DNA of 64,000 bases. Source: Agromyces cerinus. Its GTDB lineage: Bacteria; Actinomycetota; Actinomycetes; Actinomycetales; Microbacteriaceae. Position 1 is the first letter of the stretch. Every line of letters starts with the position of its first letter. This document shows, piece by piece, positions 1-7,562 of the stretch. The translations under genes and the position numbers were made by a program. Location of the stretch: positions 1,116,001-1,180,000 of the forward strand of contig NZ_JAFBCT010000001.1 of assembly GCF_016907835.1 (NCBI RefSeq). The letters are read 5' to 3'. The notes under the pieces were generated by a model that was given only the letters and a program-made list of their open reading frames with translations, had not been told where the DNA came from and did no database searches.

Positions 1-1713
1 ATGGCAGCGGCGCGCACGTCGCAGAGCTCGACGCAGGGCGATCGCATCGCGGAGTATGCACAGGACGGTGAGACGGGCGGGGCCGACGTCGCGCTGACCG
101 GTGCCGACCAGCACGCGTGGTGGGGTGCCGATCTCAGCGCCCGCAAGATGATCAAGCACCTCGTCGTTTGGAACGGTGCTGAGGAGCGACTGGGCGACTT
201 CTACGTACTGACCTCGTCGACGCCGTTCGCGTCGGAGGACCTCACAGCGACCTTGGACCAGCACGGTGTGAAGGCGCGGCACGTCGAAGGTTCGGCCGAT
301 GCGTCGATCACGGTGAAGGTGAACGAGCAGGCGCGCTATCTCCGCATCCAGTCGGCCGACGACGGCCCGCTTGCGCTTGCCGAGGTGCAGGCGTTCGGCA
401 ACGAGAAGCTCGCGCCGAGCGATGGCACGGAGGAAGGCGCCGAGTTCGTGGCCGAGAACCCCTTCGGCATGTTCCTGCACTACGGCATGGGCACCATGAC
501 GAACGTGCAGTGGGCAGATCCGAACACGCCGGCGAGCGCATTCGATCCCGGGGCCGACGTCGACCCGAAGGTGTGGACCGATGCGATGACGTCGGCCGGC
601 ATGGATTTCGGCGTGCTGACCGCGAAGCACCACGACGGTCATGCACTCTGGCCGACGCGCTACTCCGACTACTCGATCGCGAACAGCCCCTACCAGGACG
701 GTGAGGGCGACCTCGTCGCCGACTACGTCGATGCGATGCGCGATGCCGATCTCGGCGTCGGGCTCTACTACTCGATCTGGGACCGGCACAACGGCGAACC
801 GGTGTCGCTGATCAAGAACCAGCTCCGCGAGATCCTGACCCAGTACGGCACCATCGACTACCTCTGGTTCGACGGGTGGGGCTGGCACATCCCGTACACC
901 CAGGTCGAGTACGAGGGCCTGCGCCAGTTCATCCACCAGGTCTCGCCCGAGACGGTGGTCGCGAACAACGACCACTTCTCCTCGCTCGACACGACGGACG
1001 TGCTCGTCTGGGAGGTGCCGGTTCAGGGCTTCCCGCCGGCCGACGACACCCGGCCCAAGGACGCGTCCGACACGCTCGACTCGAACTCGACCTGGTTCCA
1101 CACGACGAACACCGGCGCACCCAAGGGCGCTCGTCAGATCGTCAGCTCGCTCAACCGTCTGAACGCGGGCAACTCGCTGTACCTGCTGAACGTCGGTCCC
1201 GACAAGGACGGCAGCATTCCGGCGTCGCACCTCGCCCGCCTCGCCGAGATCGGTGAGCTCCGGCAGAACCCGCCCGGCGAGAACATCGCGCTCGGCAAGC
1301 CCGCGACCCAGTCGAGCACCTACACGGACGTGAGCACCGTGCTCGCGGCGTCGAGAGCTGTCGACGGCGACTACTCGACGCTGGCGCACACGAATTCGGA
1401 GACGAACGCCTGGTGGCAGCTCGATCTGGGAGCGGTGACGGGTCTCTCGAGCGTCGAGCTGTTCAACCGCACGGACTGCTGCACCGCGCGGAACACCGAC
1501 TACTACCTGTTCATCTCGGATGAGCCGTTCGACACCTCGCTGACCCCGGAGGAGCAAGCGGCGGTGCCTGGCGTGTGGTCGCACCACGAGACCGGGCAGA
1601 TGGCGGCGCCGACCACCGTTGCCACGCCGGTCGACGGGCGCTACGTGATGGTGCAGCTGGCGGGCACCAACTACCTGGGCCTGCCGGAAGTCGCGGTCTA
1701 CCCCACGAAGTAG
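1..1713 (+). CDS. Alpha-L-fucosidase (GH29) with two F5/8-type C domains, 5'-truncated by window edge
   Basis: Glycoside hydrolase that would remove alpha-L-fucose from oligosaccharides or glycoproteins outside the cell. Visible order: a discoidin/F5-8C-like carbohydrate-binding domain (residues 5-135), the GH29 barrel (about 150-425) and a second F5-8C domain (about 428-570, starting ENIALGKPATQSS). The barrel carries TAKHHDG (208-214) and YLWFDGW, whose Asp291 is the expected nucleophile. The reading frame is open at base 1 and begins inside the first binding domain with no signal peptide, so the ATG at base 1 is probably internal and the export signal lies upstream. A strong hairpin follows the stop codon. 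The family assignment is firm; the natural substrate is unknown. Confidence 0.9.
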   Translation: MAAARTSQSSTQGDRIAEYAQDGETGGADVALTGADQHAWWGADLSARKMIKHLVVWNGAEERLGDFYVLTSSTPFASEDLTATLDQHGVKARHVEGSADASITVKVNEQARYLRIQSADDGPLALAEVQAFGNEKLAPSDGTEEGAEFVAENPFGMFLHYGMGTMTNVQWADPNTPASAFDPGADVDPKVWTDAMTSAGMDFGVLTAKHHDGHALWPTRYSDYSIANSPYQDGEGDLVADYVDAMRDADLGVGLYYSIWDRHNGEPVSLIKNQLREILTQYGTIDYLWFDGWGWHIPYTQVEYEGLRQFIHQVSPETVVANNDHFSSLDTTDVLVWEVPVQGFPPADDTRPKDASDTLDSNSTWFHTTNTGAPKGARQIVSSLNRLNAGNSLYLLNVGPDKDGSIPASHLARLAEIGELRQNPPGENIALGKPATQSSTYTDVSTVLAASRAVDGDYSTLAHTNSETNAWWQLDLGAVTGLSSVELFNRTDCCTARNTDYYLFISDEPFDTSLTPEEQAAVPGVWSHHETGQMAAPTTVATPVDGRYVMVQLAGTNYLGLPEVAVYPTK

Positions 1714-1726
1714 GCGATCCCCCCGA

Positions 1727-1764
1727 GCGCCCCCGCGCGAGCAGCACGGCTCGAGCGGGGGCGC
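1727..1764. terminator. Hairpin terminator after fucosidase
   Basis: A perfect 10-bp inverted repeat (1727-1736 with 1755-1764) made almost only of G and C lies 14 bases after the fucosidase stop codon. There is no T run, which is usual for terminators in high-GC actinobacteria. Confidence 0.6.
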
Positions 1765-1803
1765 CCGGCGCCGACCTGGTCCGACGATGACGGCGGCAGC
1801 GGA

Positions 1804-1809
1804 TAGGGT
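1804..1809 (+). promoter_or_regulatory. -10 box of dinB, leaderless geometry
   Basis: TAGGGT is followed by exactly six bases and then the dinB ATG, so transcription should start at or next to the start codon. No Shine-Dalgarno sequence is present. Confidence 0.5.
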
Positions 1810-1815
1810 CGCAGC

Positions 1816-3081
1816 ATGAGCAAGCAGGACGGCTCGTCGCGCCAAGTGACCACCGGTCCGGTCGACGACTCGGCGACACCGATCCTGCACGTCGACATGG
1901 ACGCCTTCTTCGTCTCCGTCGAGCTGTTGAAGCGGCCAGACCTCCGAGGCAAGCCCGTGCTGGTCGGCGGCACTGCGGGGCGCGGCGTCGTCTCCGCCGC
2001 GAGCTACGAGGCACGCAGGTACGGCGTCAACTCGGCCATGCCCATGTCCATCGCCCTGCAGCGCTGCCCGAACGCGATCGTGCTGCGCGGCGACTACGCG
2101 AGCTACACCGAGTACTCGCGCCGCGTCATGCAGATCTTCGAAGAGGTCACGCCGCTGGTCGAGAAGCTCTCGATCGACGAGGCGTTCCTCGACGTCTCCG
2201 GCGCCCGGCGCCTCCACGGCAGCCCGGCCGAGATCGCGTGGGGCCTGCGCAGGCGCGTGCGCGACGAGACCGGCCTCACCTGCTCGGTCGGCGTCGCGGC
2301 GACGAAGTTCGTGGCGAAGGTCGCCTCGAGCCGGGCGAAACCCGACGGCATGCTCGTCGTGCCGGCCGACCGCACCCTCGAGTTCCTCCATCCATTGCCG
2401 GTCTCCGCGCTCTGGGGGGTCGGCAAGGTCACCGAGGAGTCGCTCACCCGCATCGGACTGCGCACGGTCGGCGACGTGGCCGCCATGCCCGCCGACGCGC
2501 TCGCACGGGCGCTCGGGCCCGCACTCGCAGCGAAGCTCGCTCACCTGTCGATGGGCGTCGATGCGCGCGACGTCGTCACCGGGCGCGAGGAGAAGAGCAT
2601 CGGGCACGAGGTCACCTTCGGGTACGACCTCACCGACCTCGACCAGTTGCGGCGCGAGCTGCTGCGACTCTCCGACGATGTCGCAGTGCGGCTCCGCCGT
2701 GCCGGGGTCGTCGGGCGCACGGTCGTGCTGAAGCTGCGCTACGGCGACTTCCGCACGGTCACCCGATCACGCACCCTGGGGGAGCCGACCGACGTCGCGA
2801 GACGCATCTACGACGAGGCATCCGCTGCGCTCGGCGAGCTCGCCGGAGACGGGGCCCGCATCCGCCTCATCGGCGTGCGGGCGGAACAGCTCCGGACCTC
2901 GGGCAGCGGGGCGATGCTGTGGGACCCAGACGAAGAGTGGCGCGAGGCCGAGCGCACGATCGACGAGGTGACAGCGCGGTTCGGTCGCGGAGTCGTGCGG
3001 CCCGCCTCGCTCGTGAAGCGCGCAGCCGACCGGGTCGAATCGTCGCGTCGCAACGAACCCGGCGCCGGCGACGTTCGCTGA
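1816..3081 (+). CDS. dinB: DNA polymerase IV (Y-family translesion polymerase)
   Basis: Error-prone DNA polymerase that extends primers past damaged bases. The Y-family signatures are intact: HVDMDAFF with the metal-binding Asp (residues 25-32) and SIDEAFLD (119-126), followed by a helix-hairpin-helix thumb and a little-finger domain. Its 421 residues are longer than the roughly 350 of E. coli DinB because of N- and C-terminal extensions. I see no beta-clamp motif that I can name with confidence at the C-terminus. It is a single gene. No LexA box is visible upstream, so it may not be SOS-induced here. Confidence 0.95.
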   Translation: MSKQDGSSRQVTTGPVDDSATPILHVDMDAFFVSVELLKRPDLRGKPVLVGGTAGRGVVSAASYEARRYGVNSAMPMSIALQRCPNAIVLRGDYASYTEYSRRVMQIFEEVTPLVEKLSIDEAFLDVSGARRLHGSPAEIAWGLRRRVRDETGLTCSVGVAATKFVAKVASSRAKPDGMLVVPADRTLEFLHPLPVSALWGVGKVTEESLTRIGLRTVGDVAAMPADALARALGPALAAKLAHLSMGVDARDVVTGREEKSIGHEVTFGYDLTDLDQLRRELLRLSDDVAVRLRRAGVVGRTVVLKLRYGDFRTVTRSRTLGEPTDVARRIYDEASAALGELAGDGARIRLIGVRAEQLRTSGSGAMLWDPDEEWREAERTIDEVTARFGRGVVRPASLVKRAADRVESSRRNEPGAGDVR

Positions 3082-3133
3082 ATCCCGGTGCCGGCGAATC
3101 TCGCAAGGGGTGGTTCGGGAGCGAGCGCGCCGG

Positions 3134-3139
3134 TAGCGT
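3134..3139 (+). promoter_or_regulatory. -10 box, leaderless geometry (GerW-family gene)
   Basis: TAGCGT lies six bases before the ATG at 3146, the same spacing as at dinB and a dozen other genes in this window. Confidence 0.5.
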
Positions 3140-3145
3140 TGACAC

Positions 3146-3478
3146 ATGGCTGAACTCGTTCTGGACCTCGCTGAGACCGTCGCCGGCGTCGGCGTGAAGA
3201 CCTCCTACGGAGACCCCGTCGACATCGACGGCACCACGCTCGTGCCCGTGGCGCTCGGGTACTACGGCTTCGGCGCCGGCAGCGGCTCCGACGGTGCGGG
3301 CGACGAGGCCGGTGGTGGTGGCGGCGGCGGACTCTCCATTCCGCTCGGCGCATACGTCGGGCGCTCGGGCGATGTGCGTTTCGAACCGAACCTCATCGGG
3401 CTGCTGCTCGTCGCCACTCCGCTCGTGTGGGTCACCGGCAAGGCGCTGCGAATGGTGATCCGCGCGCTCAAGCGCTGA
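3146..3478 (+). CDS. GerW/YtfJ-family protein
   Basis: A 110-residue protein with the YtfJ/GerW pattern: an N-terminal domain with GVGVKTSYGDPVDIDGTTLVPVA (about 14-36), a glycine-rich loop (about 44-64) and a C-terminal hydrophobic helix (about 82-100). In Bacillus the family member is a spore germination protein; actinobacteria that do not form endospores also carry homologues of unknown role. It has its own leaderless-type promoter and a perfect hairpin terminator, so it is monocistronic. The family call rests on the conserved N-terminal stretch; the function here is unknown. Confidence 0.8.
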   Translation: MAELVLDLAETVAGVGVKTSYGDPVDIDGTTLVPVALGYYGFGAGSGSDGAGDEAGGGGGGGLSIPLGAYVGRSGDVRFEPNLIGLLLVATPLVWVTGKALRMVIRALKR

Positions 3479-3501
3479 CCGCGACCGGGATCGCGGTCAG
3501 C
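3474..3501. terminator. Hairpin terminator after GerW-family gene
   Basis: A perfect 11-bp inverted repeat (3474-3484 with 3491-3501, six-base loop) overlaps the stop codon. It separates this gene from the thiamine transport operon. Confidence 0.6.
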
Positions 3502-3557
3502 CGTCGTTGGTGCGTGCCGGTGTGACCACGGCGACGTCGCTGCCCGCGCCATCGGCG

Positions 3558-3563
3558 TATACT
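3558..3563 (+). promoter_or_regulatory. -10 box of the TPP-riboswitch operon
   Basis: TATACT is a near-consensus -10 box, and the TPP aptamer begins about eight bases downstream, so RNA would start directly with the riboswitch. The -35 region is poor. Confidence 0.55.
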
Positions 3564-3570
3564 CGTGCTC

Positions 3571-3659
3571 GAACACGGGAGTCCGGTGAGCCGGGCTGAG
3601 AGGAAGGTTCTCAACCTTCGACCGTCGAACCTGATCTGGGTCATGCCAGCGCAGGGAGG
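3571..3659 (+). ncRNA. TPP (THI-box) riboswitch aptamer
   Basis: The thiamine pyrophosphate aptamer is recognised from its conserved blocks in order: GGGCTGAGAGG (3593-3603), a variable hairpin around 3604-3620, ACCTGATCTGGGTCATGCCAG beginning near 3629, then GCGCAGGGA (3650-3658). The first block and the CTGATCTGG/TGCCAGCG block are the two ligand-binding internal loops of the known THI element. It lies between a -10 box and the YkoEDC thiamine-precursor transporter, the usual target of this riboswitch. A separate hairpin that covers the ribosome-binding site follows at 3680-3710. Confidence 0.95.
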
Positions 3660-3679
3660 CCAATCACATCTCAATTTCC

Positions 3680-3710
3680 CGTGCCTCTTTCCACGAATCG
3701 AAAGGGCACG
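3680..3710 (+). promoter_or_regulatory. Hairpin that can hide the ykoE ribosome-binding site
   Basis: CGTGCC (3680-3685) pairs with GGCACG (3705-3710), and CTTTC (3687-3691) pairs with GAAAG (3700-3704), leaving one bulged T and an eight-base loop. The 3' arm contains AAAGGG (3701-3706), the likely ribosome-binding site seven bases before the GTG at 3714. This is the expected layout of a riboswitch expression platform that controls translation initiation. Confidence 0.6.
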
Positions 3711-3713
3711 ACA

Positions 3714-4349
3714 GTGCACACTGCAGCATCAGAAACCAGCAGCCCCTCCACGCCCCGCAAGACGCGCGATCTGCGCTGGCGGGTCGTCGATATCGTCGTC
3801 GCCAGCGTCATCGGCGTTGCGACCGGGCTGCTCTTCCTCTTCTGGAACAACATCGGCTACGCGTGGTTCAGCGCGGCCGATGCGCTCACGCCGGGGCTCG
3901 GCGGCATCGCCGTCGGCATCTGGCTCATCGGCGGCGTGCTCGGCGGGTTGATCATCCGCAAGCCGGGTGCGGCGCTCTTCGTCGAGCTGCTCGCGGCGAT
4001 CGTCTCGGCGCTCGTCGGCAACCAGTGGGGCATCGAGACGATCTACTCCGGTCTGGCGCAGGGTCTCGGTGCCGAACTGGTGTTCGCGATCTTCGCGTAC
4101 CGCCGATTCGGGCTCCTGACCGCGATGCTCGCGGGTGCTGCTGCCGGCGCCGCGGCATGGACGCTCGAGCTCTTCACCTCGGGCAACCTCGCGAAGTCGG
4201 CGGAGTTCCTCGGCCTCTACTTCGCGACCGTCGTCATCTCGGGCGCACTGCTCGCCGGGCTGCTCGGTTGGCTCATCGTGCGCGGTCTCGCCGCGACGGG
4301 GGCGCTCAATCGCTTCGCCGCCGGTCAAGACGTGGCCCAGCGGGTCTGA
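3714..4349 (+). CDS. ykoE: ECF transporter substrate-binding (S) component YkoE, thiamine precursor uptake
   Basis: Membrane S-component that should bind thiamine or its pyrimidine precursor HMP and pass it to the ATP-driven YkoC/YkoD module. It has about six hydrophobic segments (for example VVDIVVASVIGVATGLLFLF, IWLIGGVLGGLII), and the FWNNIGYAW and NQWGIETIYSGLAQGLGAE stretches are typical of YkoE. I chose GTG 3714 because AAAGGG sits seven bases upstream; an earlier in-frame GTG at 3681 would lie inside the regulatory hairpin and has no ribosome-binding site. The next gene starts two bases after the stop. The riboswitch strengthens the substrate assignment. Confidence 0.9.
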   Translation: MHTAASETSSPSTPRKTRDLRWRVVDIVVASVIGVATGLLFLFWNNIGYAWFSAADALTPGLGGIAVGIWLIGGVLGGLIIRKPGAALFVELLAAIVSALVGNQWGIETIYSGLAQGLGAELVFAIFAYRRFGLLTAMLAGAAAGAAAWTLELFTSGNLAKSAEFLGLYFATVVISGALLAGLLGWLIVRGLAATGALNRFAAGQDVAQRV

Positions 4350-4350
4350 C

Positions 4351-5841
4351 GTGTCGCGCGAAACCGGTGCCACCCGGCCCGCGCGCGTGGAGGCGCGCGG
4401 GTGGGGGTGGCGGCACGCCGGGCGCAAGCGATCTGCGCTCGACGGCATCGACCTCGTCATCGCCGCGGGGGAGCGGGTGCTGCTGCTCGGGCCATCGGGG
4501 TCGGGTAAGTCGACGCTCCTGCATGCACTCGCCGGAGTACACGGCGGGGCTGAAGAGGGCGAGGAGACCGGCTCGCTGCTCATCGACGGCGAGTGGCCCG
4601 GAGCCGTGCGCGGGCGGGCGAGTCTCGTGCTGCAGGATCCCGACTCGCAGGTGATCCTCGCGAGGGTCGGCGACGATGTGGCGTTCGGCTGCGAGAACCT
4701 CGGCGTTCCGCGTGACGAGATCTGGCCGCGCGTGCGTCGTGCCCTCGACGAGGTCGGCCTCGACCTCCCACTCGACCACTCCACGAGCGTCCTCTCCGGC
4801 GGCCAGAAGCAGCGTCTCGCGCTGGCGGGCGCCCTCGCGATGGGCCCAGGCCTGCTGCTGCTCGACGAGCCGACGGCGAACCTCGACCCCGCAGGCGTCC
4901 ACGAGGTGCGGCAGGCGGTCGCTCGTACGCTCGATCGAACCGGCGCGACCTTCGTCGTCGTCGAGCATCGCGTCGACGTCTGGATCGACCTCGTGACGCG
5001 TGTCGTCGTGCTCGGTCGCGACGGGCGGCTCATCGCCGACGGCGAGCCGCAGCACGTCATCTCGACGCAGCGCGACGCCCTGCTCGCCGCAGGGGTGTGG
5101 GTGCCGGGCGTGCGACCAGCGGTTTCCGCCGCGCGGCCCGCGCCCGCGGCATCCGTCGTCGATCTCGATGCCGTCGAACTTGCGATCGGCCGCCGCAGCG
5201 ACGCCGTCGTGCGCAGCGGCCTCTCGCTCGCCTTGCCGCGTGGCGCCTCGACAGTGCTCACGGGGCCGAACGGTGCCGGCAAGTCGACGCTCGCGCTCAC
5301 CATGGGCGGCCTGCTGGCGCCGCTCGGCGGCAGAGTGCGCGCCTCGATCGAGCTCGCCGCCGGGCTCAAGACGGATCCGATCCGCTGGCGGTCGCGCGAG
5401 CTCCTCACCCGCATCGGCACCGTCTTCCAGGAGCCCGAGCATCAGTTCGTGGCGTCGACGGTGCAGCGCGAACTCGAGGTCGCGCCGCGCGCGCTCGGTC
5501 TCGACGCAGCGACCACGGCTCGACGCACCCGCGAGGTGCTCGAACGACTGGGGCTCGACCGACTCGCCGAGGCGAACCCGTTCACTCTCTCGGGCGGTGA
5601 GCAGCGACGTCTCACGGTCGGGTGCGCGCTCGTCGCGCAGCCCGGCGTCGTCATCCTCGACGAGCCCACCTTCGGGCAGGACCGCCTGACCTGGATCGAA
5701 CTCGTGACGCTGCTCCGCACGCTCGTCGACGACGGCACGACGCTGCTCTCGGTCAGCCACGACGCCGCCTACCTCGACGCACTCGGCGACCAGCACCTCG
5801 ACCTCGGCAGCGACGCGCTGCGCATGGAGGCGGCGGCATGA
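4351..5841 (+). CDS. ykoD: ECF transporter ATPase with two ATP-binding domains (YkoD)
   Basis: Energising subunit of the thiamine-precursor ECF transporter, with both ABC ATPase domains fused in one 496-residue chain. Domain 1 has Walker A GPSGSGKST, signature LSGGQKQR and Walker B LLLLDEPTANLD. Domain 2 has GPNGAGKST, LSGGEQRR and VVILDEPTFGQD. The start is GTG 4351, one base after the ykoE stop codon; longer readings of the frame overlap ykoE and are not credible. Its last codons overlap the ykoC start (ATGA), which implies translational coupling. Confidence 0.92.
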   Translation: MSRETGATRPARVEARGWGWRHAGRKRSALDGIDLVIAAGERVLLLGPSGSGKSTLLHALAGVHGGAEEGEETGSLLIDGEWPGAVRGRASLVLQDPDSQVILARVGDDVAFGCENLGVPRDEIWPRVRRALDEVGLDLPLDHSTSVLSGGQKQRLALAGALAMGPGLLLLDEPTANLDPAGVHEVRQAVARTLDRTGATFVVVEHRVDVWIDLVTRVVVLGRDGRLIADGEPQHVISTQRDALLAAGVWVPGVRPAVSAARPAPAASVVDLDAVELAIGRRSDAVVRSGLSLALPRGASTVLTGPNGAGKSTLALTMGGLLAPLGGRVRASIELAAGLKTDPIRWRSRELLTRIGTVFQEPEHQFVASTVQRELEVAPRALGLDAATTARRTREVLERLGLDRLAEANPFTLSGGEQRRLTVGCALVAQPGVVILDEPTFGQDRLTWIELVTLLRTLVDDGTTLLSVSHDAAYLDALGDQHLDLGSDALRMEAAA

Positions 5842-6626
5842 CCACGACCATGACCACGACGACCCCGCGACTGCACCTCGTCGACCGCGTGAACCCCGTG
5901 AGCCGCCTCGCCGCGGCGATGCTGCTCACGACGCCCCTGCTGCTCACCGTCGACTGGGTGAGCGCCTCCGTCGCTCTCGGCATACAGCTCGTGCTCTTCG
6001 CGATCGCGGGGGTGACGCCGAAGGTCCTCGTCTCGCGAGGATGGCCGATCCTCATCGCCGCGCCCATCGCCGGTCTCAGCATGCTGCTCTACGGCCAGCC
6101 GGAGGGCACCGAGTACTGGTCGTTCTGGCTCGCCCGCATCACCGACGGATCGATCGAACTCGCCGTCGCCGTCACCGTGCGCGTGCTCGCGATCGGACTG
6201 CCCGCGGTTCTGCTGTTCATGAACGTCGATCCGACCGAGCTGGCCGACGGCCTCGCGCAGATCGCGAGGCTCCCGAGCCGTTTCGTACTCGGCGCCCTGG
6301 CGGGCGCGCGACTCGTCGGCCTCTTCATCGAGGATTGGCGGGCGATGGCGCTGTCGCGGCGTGCGCGCGGCATCGGCGATCACGGCGTGATCCGGCGGTT
6401 CGCGACCATGGCGTTCGCCTTGCTCGTGCTCGCGATCCGGCGCGGCAGCAAGCTCGCCACGGCGATGGAGGCTCGCGGTTTCGGCTCCGACCACCCACGC
6501 ACCTGGGCGCGCGAATCGCGGGTCGGCTGGCCGGATGCCGCGCTGCTCTGCATCGCCGCAGGCATCGCGGTGCTCGCGATCGGCTGCGCCGTCTGGGCGG
6601 GCACCTACCACGCGGTGTGGGCGTGA
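5838..6626 (+). CDS. ykoC: ECF transporter transmembrane (T) component YkoC
   Basis: Membrane coupling subunit that links the ATPase to the S-component. The 262-residue protein has about five transmembrane segments and the characteristic C-terminal cytoplasmic helices with SRRARGIG and AMEARGFG, the Ala-Arg-Gly motifs that contact the ATPase grooves. The start ATG overlaps the ykoD stop by four bases, and the stop overlaps the start of the following kinase gene (GTGA). The operon order E-D-C and the upstream TPP riboswitch match known thiamine/HMP transporters. Confidence 0.92.
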   Translation: MTTTMTTTTPRLHLVDRVNPVSRLAAAMLLTTPLLLTVDWVSASVALGIQLVLFAIAGVTPKVLVSRGWPILIAAPIAGLSMLLYGQPEGTEYWSFWLARITDGSIELAVAVTVRVLAIGLPAVLLFMNVDPTELADGLAQIARLPSRFVLGALAGARLVGLFIEDWRAMALSRRARGIGDHGVIRRFATMAFALLVLAIRRGSKLATAMEARGFGSDHPRTWARESRVGWPDAALLCIAAGIAVLAIGCAVWAGTYHAVWA

Positions 6627-7204
6627 GCGCGAGCGCGTCGGGCGGCGTGGCCGCGGGCACCCCCGCGGCATCCGCAGTGCGCCTCGTGCTCGAGCATTGC
6701 CGCGCTGCGGGCGCGCAGGTCGTGGCCGTCGACGGGCCGAGCGGTTCGGGCAAGAGCACCCTCGCCGATGCGCTCGTGCGGGCCTGGCCGGGTCGGGCGC
6801 CCGAGCTCGTGCGCCTCGACGACGTCTACCCGGGCTGGACCGGCCTCGAGCGCGCCGGTGCCGAGGTGGTGCGCGAACTCGTCGCCCGCCGTGCCCGCGG
6901 TGCGGTCGGCACCTGGCGGACGTGGGATTGGGCGGCCGGTCGCGTCGGATCGGTCGAGCACAGCAGGCCGGGCCGCCCGCTCATCATCGAAGGATGCGGA
7001 GCCTTCGCCGCGACCTCGTCGATCGAGGCCGTCGCGATCTGGGTCGAGGCGTCGCCTCAGGTGCGCAAGCGCCGCGCACTCGCGCGCGACGCCGGGGCGT
7101 TCGACCCCTACTGGGACCTGTGGGAGCGCCAGTGGCGGCGATACGTCGCACGAACCGCGCCTGCGCGCCGTGCAGATGTGCGCGTCCGGGTCACCGGCGC
7201 CTGA
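6623..7204 (+). CDS. Small P-loop kinase (uridine-kinase-like), coupled to thiamine transport genes
   Basis: A 193-residue P-loop protein with Walker A GPSGSGKSTLADAL (about residues 35-48), the LDDVYPGW segment typical of nucleoside-kinase-like enzymes, WRTWDW, and PLIIEGCGAF. A C-terminal Arg-rich region (RKRRALARD) could form the lid. The GTG at 6623 overlaps the ykoC stop by four bases, so it is translated with the transporter under the TPP riboswitch. Homologues are usually called uridine/cytidine kinase-like or simply ATP-binding. The context suggests it may phosphorylate an imported thiamine precursor, but this is inference; the substrate cannot be read from sequence. Confidence 0.8.
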   Translation: MSASASGGVAAGTPAASAVRLVLEHCRAAGAQVVAVDGPSGSGKSTLADALVRAWPGRAPELVRLDDVYPGWTGLERAGAEVVRELVARRARGAVGTWRTWDWAAGRVGSVEHSRPGRPLIIEGCGAFAATSSIEAVAIWVEASPQVRKRRALARDAGAFDPYWDLWERQWRRYVARTAPARRADVRVRVTGA

Positions 7205-7269
7205 GCCGTCGCGCTGCGACTCGCCGCCCGAACCACGCCACGACCTGCCGTTCCGGGCACGCCGAGGGC

Positions 7270-7275
7270 TACGGT
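7270..7275 (+). promoter_or_regulatory. -10 box, leaderless geometry (gene at 7282)
   Basis: TACGGT lies six bases before the ATG at 7282. Confidence 0.45.
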
Positions 7276-7281
7276 GGTTGC

Positions 7282-7536
7282 ATGAGCACAGACACCGTCG
7301 CACAGTACGTCGCGGAGTTCCTGGACGGCCCGCTCGAGGGGGAGTTCGAGCACCGTGTCCTCGTGGGCGGCAAGCCCGAGTCGCGCGTCGGCATGGTCGC
7401 CGCCATCGACGGCCTCGAATCGCTGTTCTGGTACGACGCGGTCGACGAGCGCGAGGTCAACGGACAGGTGCGGGTGCAGTTCCGGTTCGACGCCGGCGAC
7501 TCCGACCCCGTCGAGTCCGACGACGAGAACGACTGA
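7282..7536 (+). CDS. Small acidic protein of unknown function
   Basis: An 84-residue protein I do not recognise as a named family. It contains mixed beta-strand-like stretches (EFEHRVLVGGKPES, GQVRVQFRF) and a highly acidic tail (DAGDSDPVESDDEND). There is no signal peptide or membrane helix. The start ATG is supported by a correctly spaced -10 box and the codon usage matches neighbouring genes, so it is probably a real gene. It is convergent with the DD-peptidase-like gene. Confidence 0.7.
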   Translation: MSTDTVAQYVAEFLDGPLEGEFEHRVLVGGKPESRVGMVAAIDGLESLFWYDAVDEREVNGQVRVQFRFDAGDSDPVESDDEND

Positions 7537-7562
7537 GGGCGTCGCGGGGCGTCGACCGCCCG

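Noticed and set aside
1798..1815. SOS control of dinB
   Set aside because: No TCGAAC-N4-GTTCGA-like palindrome is present upstream of dinB, unlike at 63190.
3681..3713. GTG 3681 as the ykoE start
   Set aside because: It lies in the 5' arm of the regulatory hairpin and has no ribosome-binding site, whereas GTG 3714 has AAAGGG seven bases upstream.
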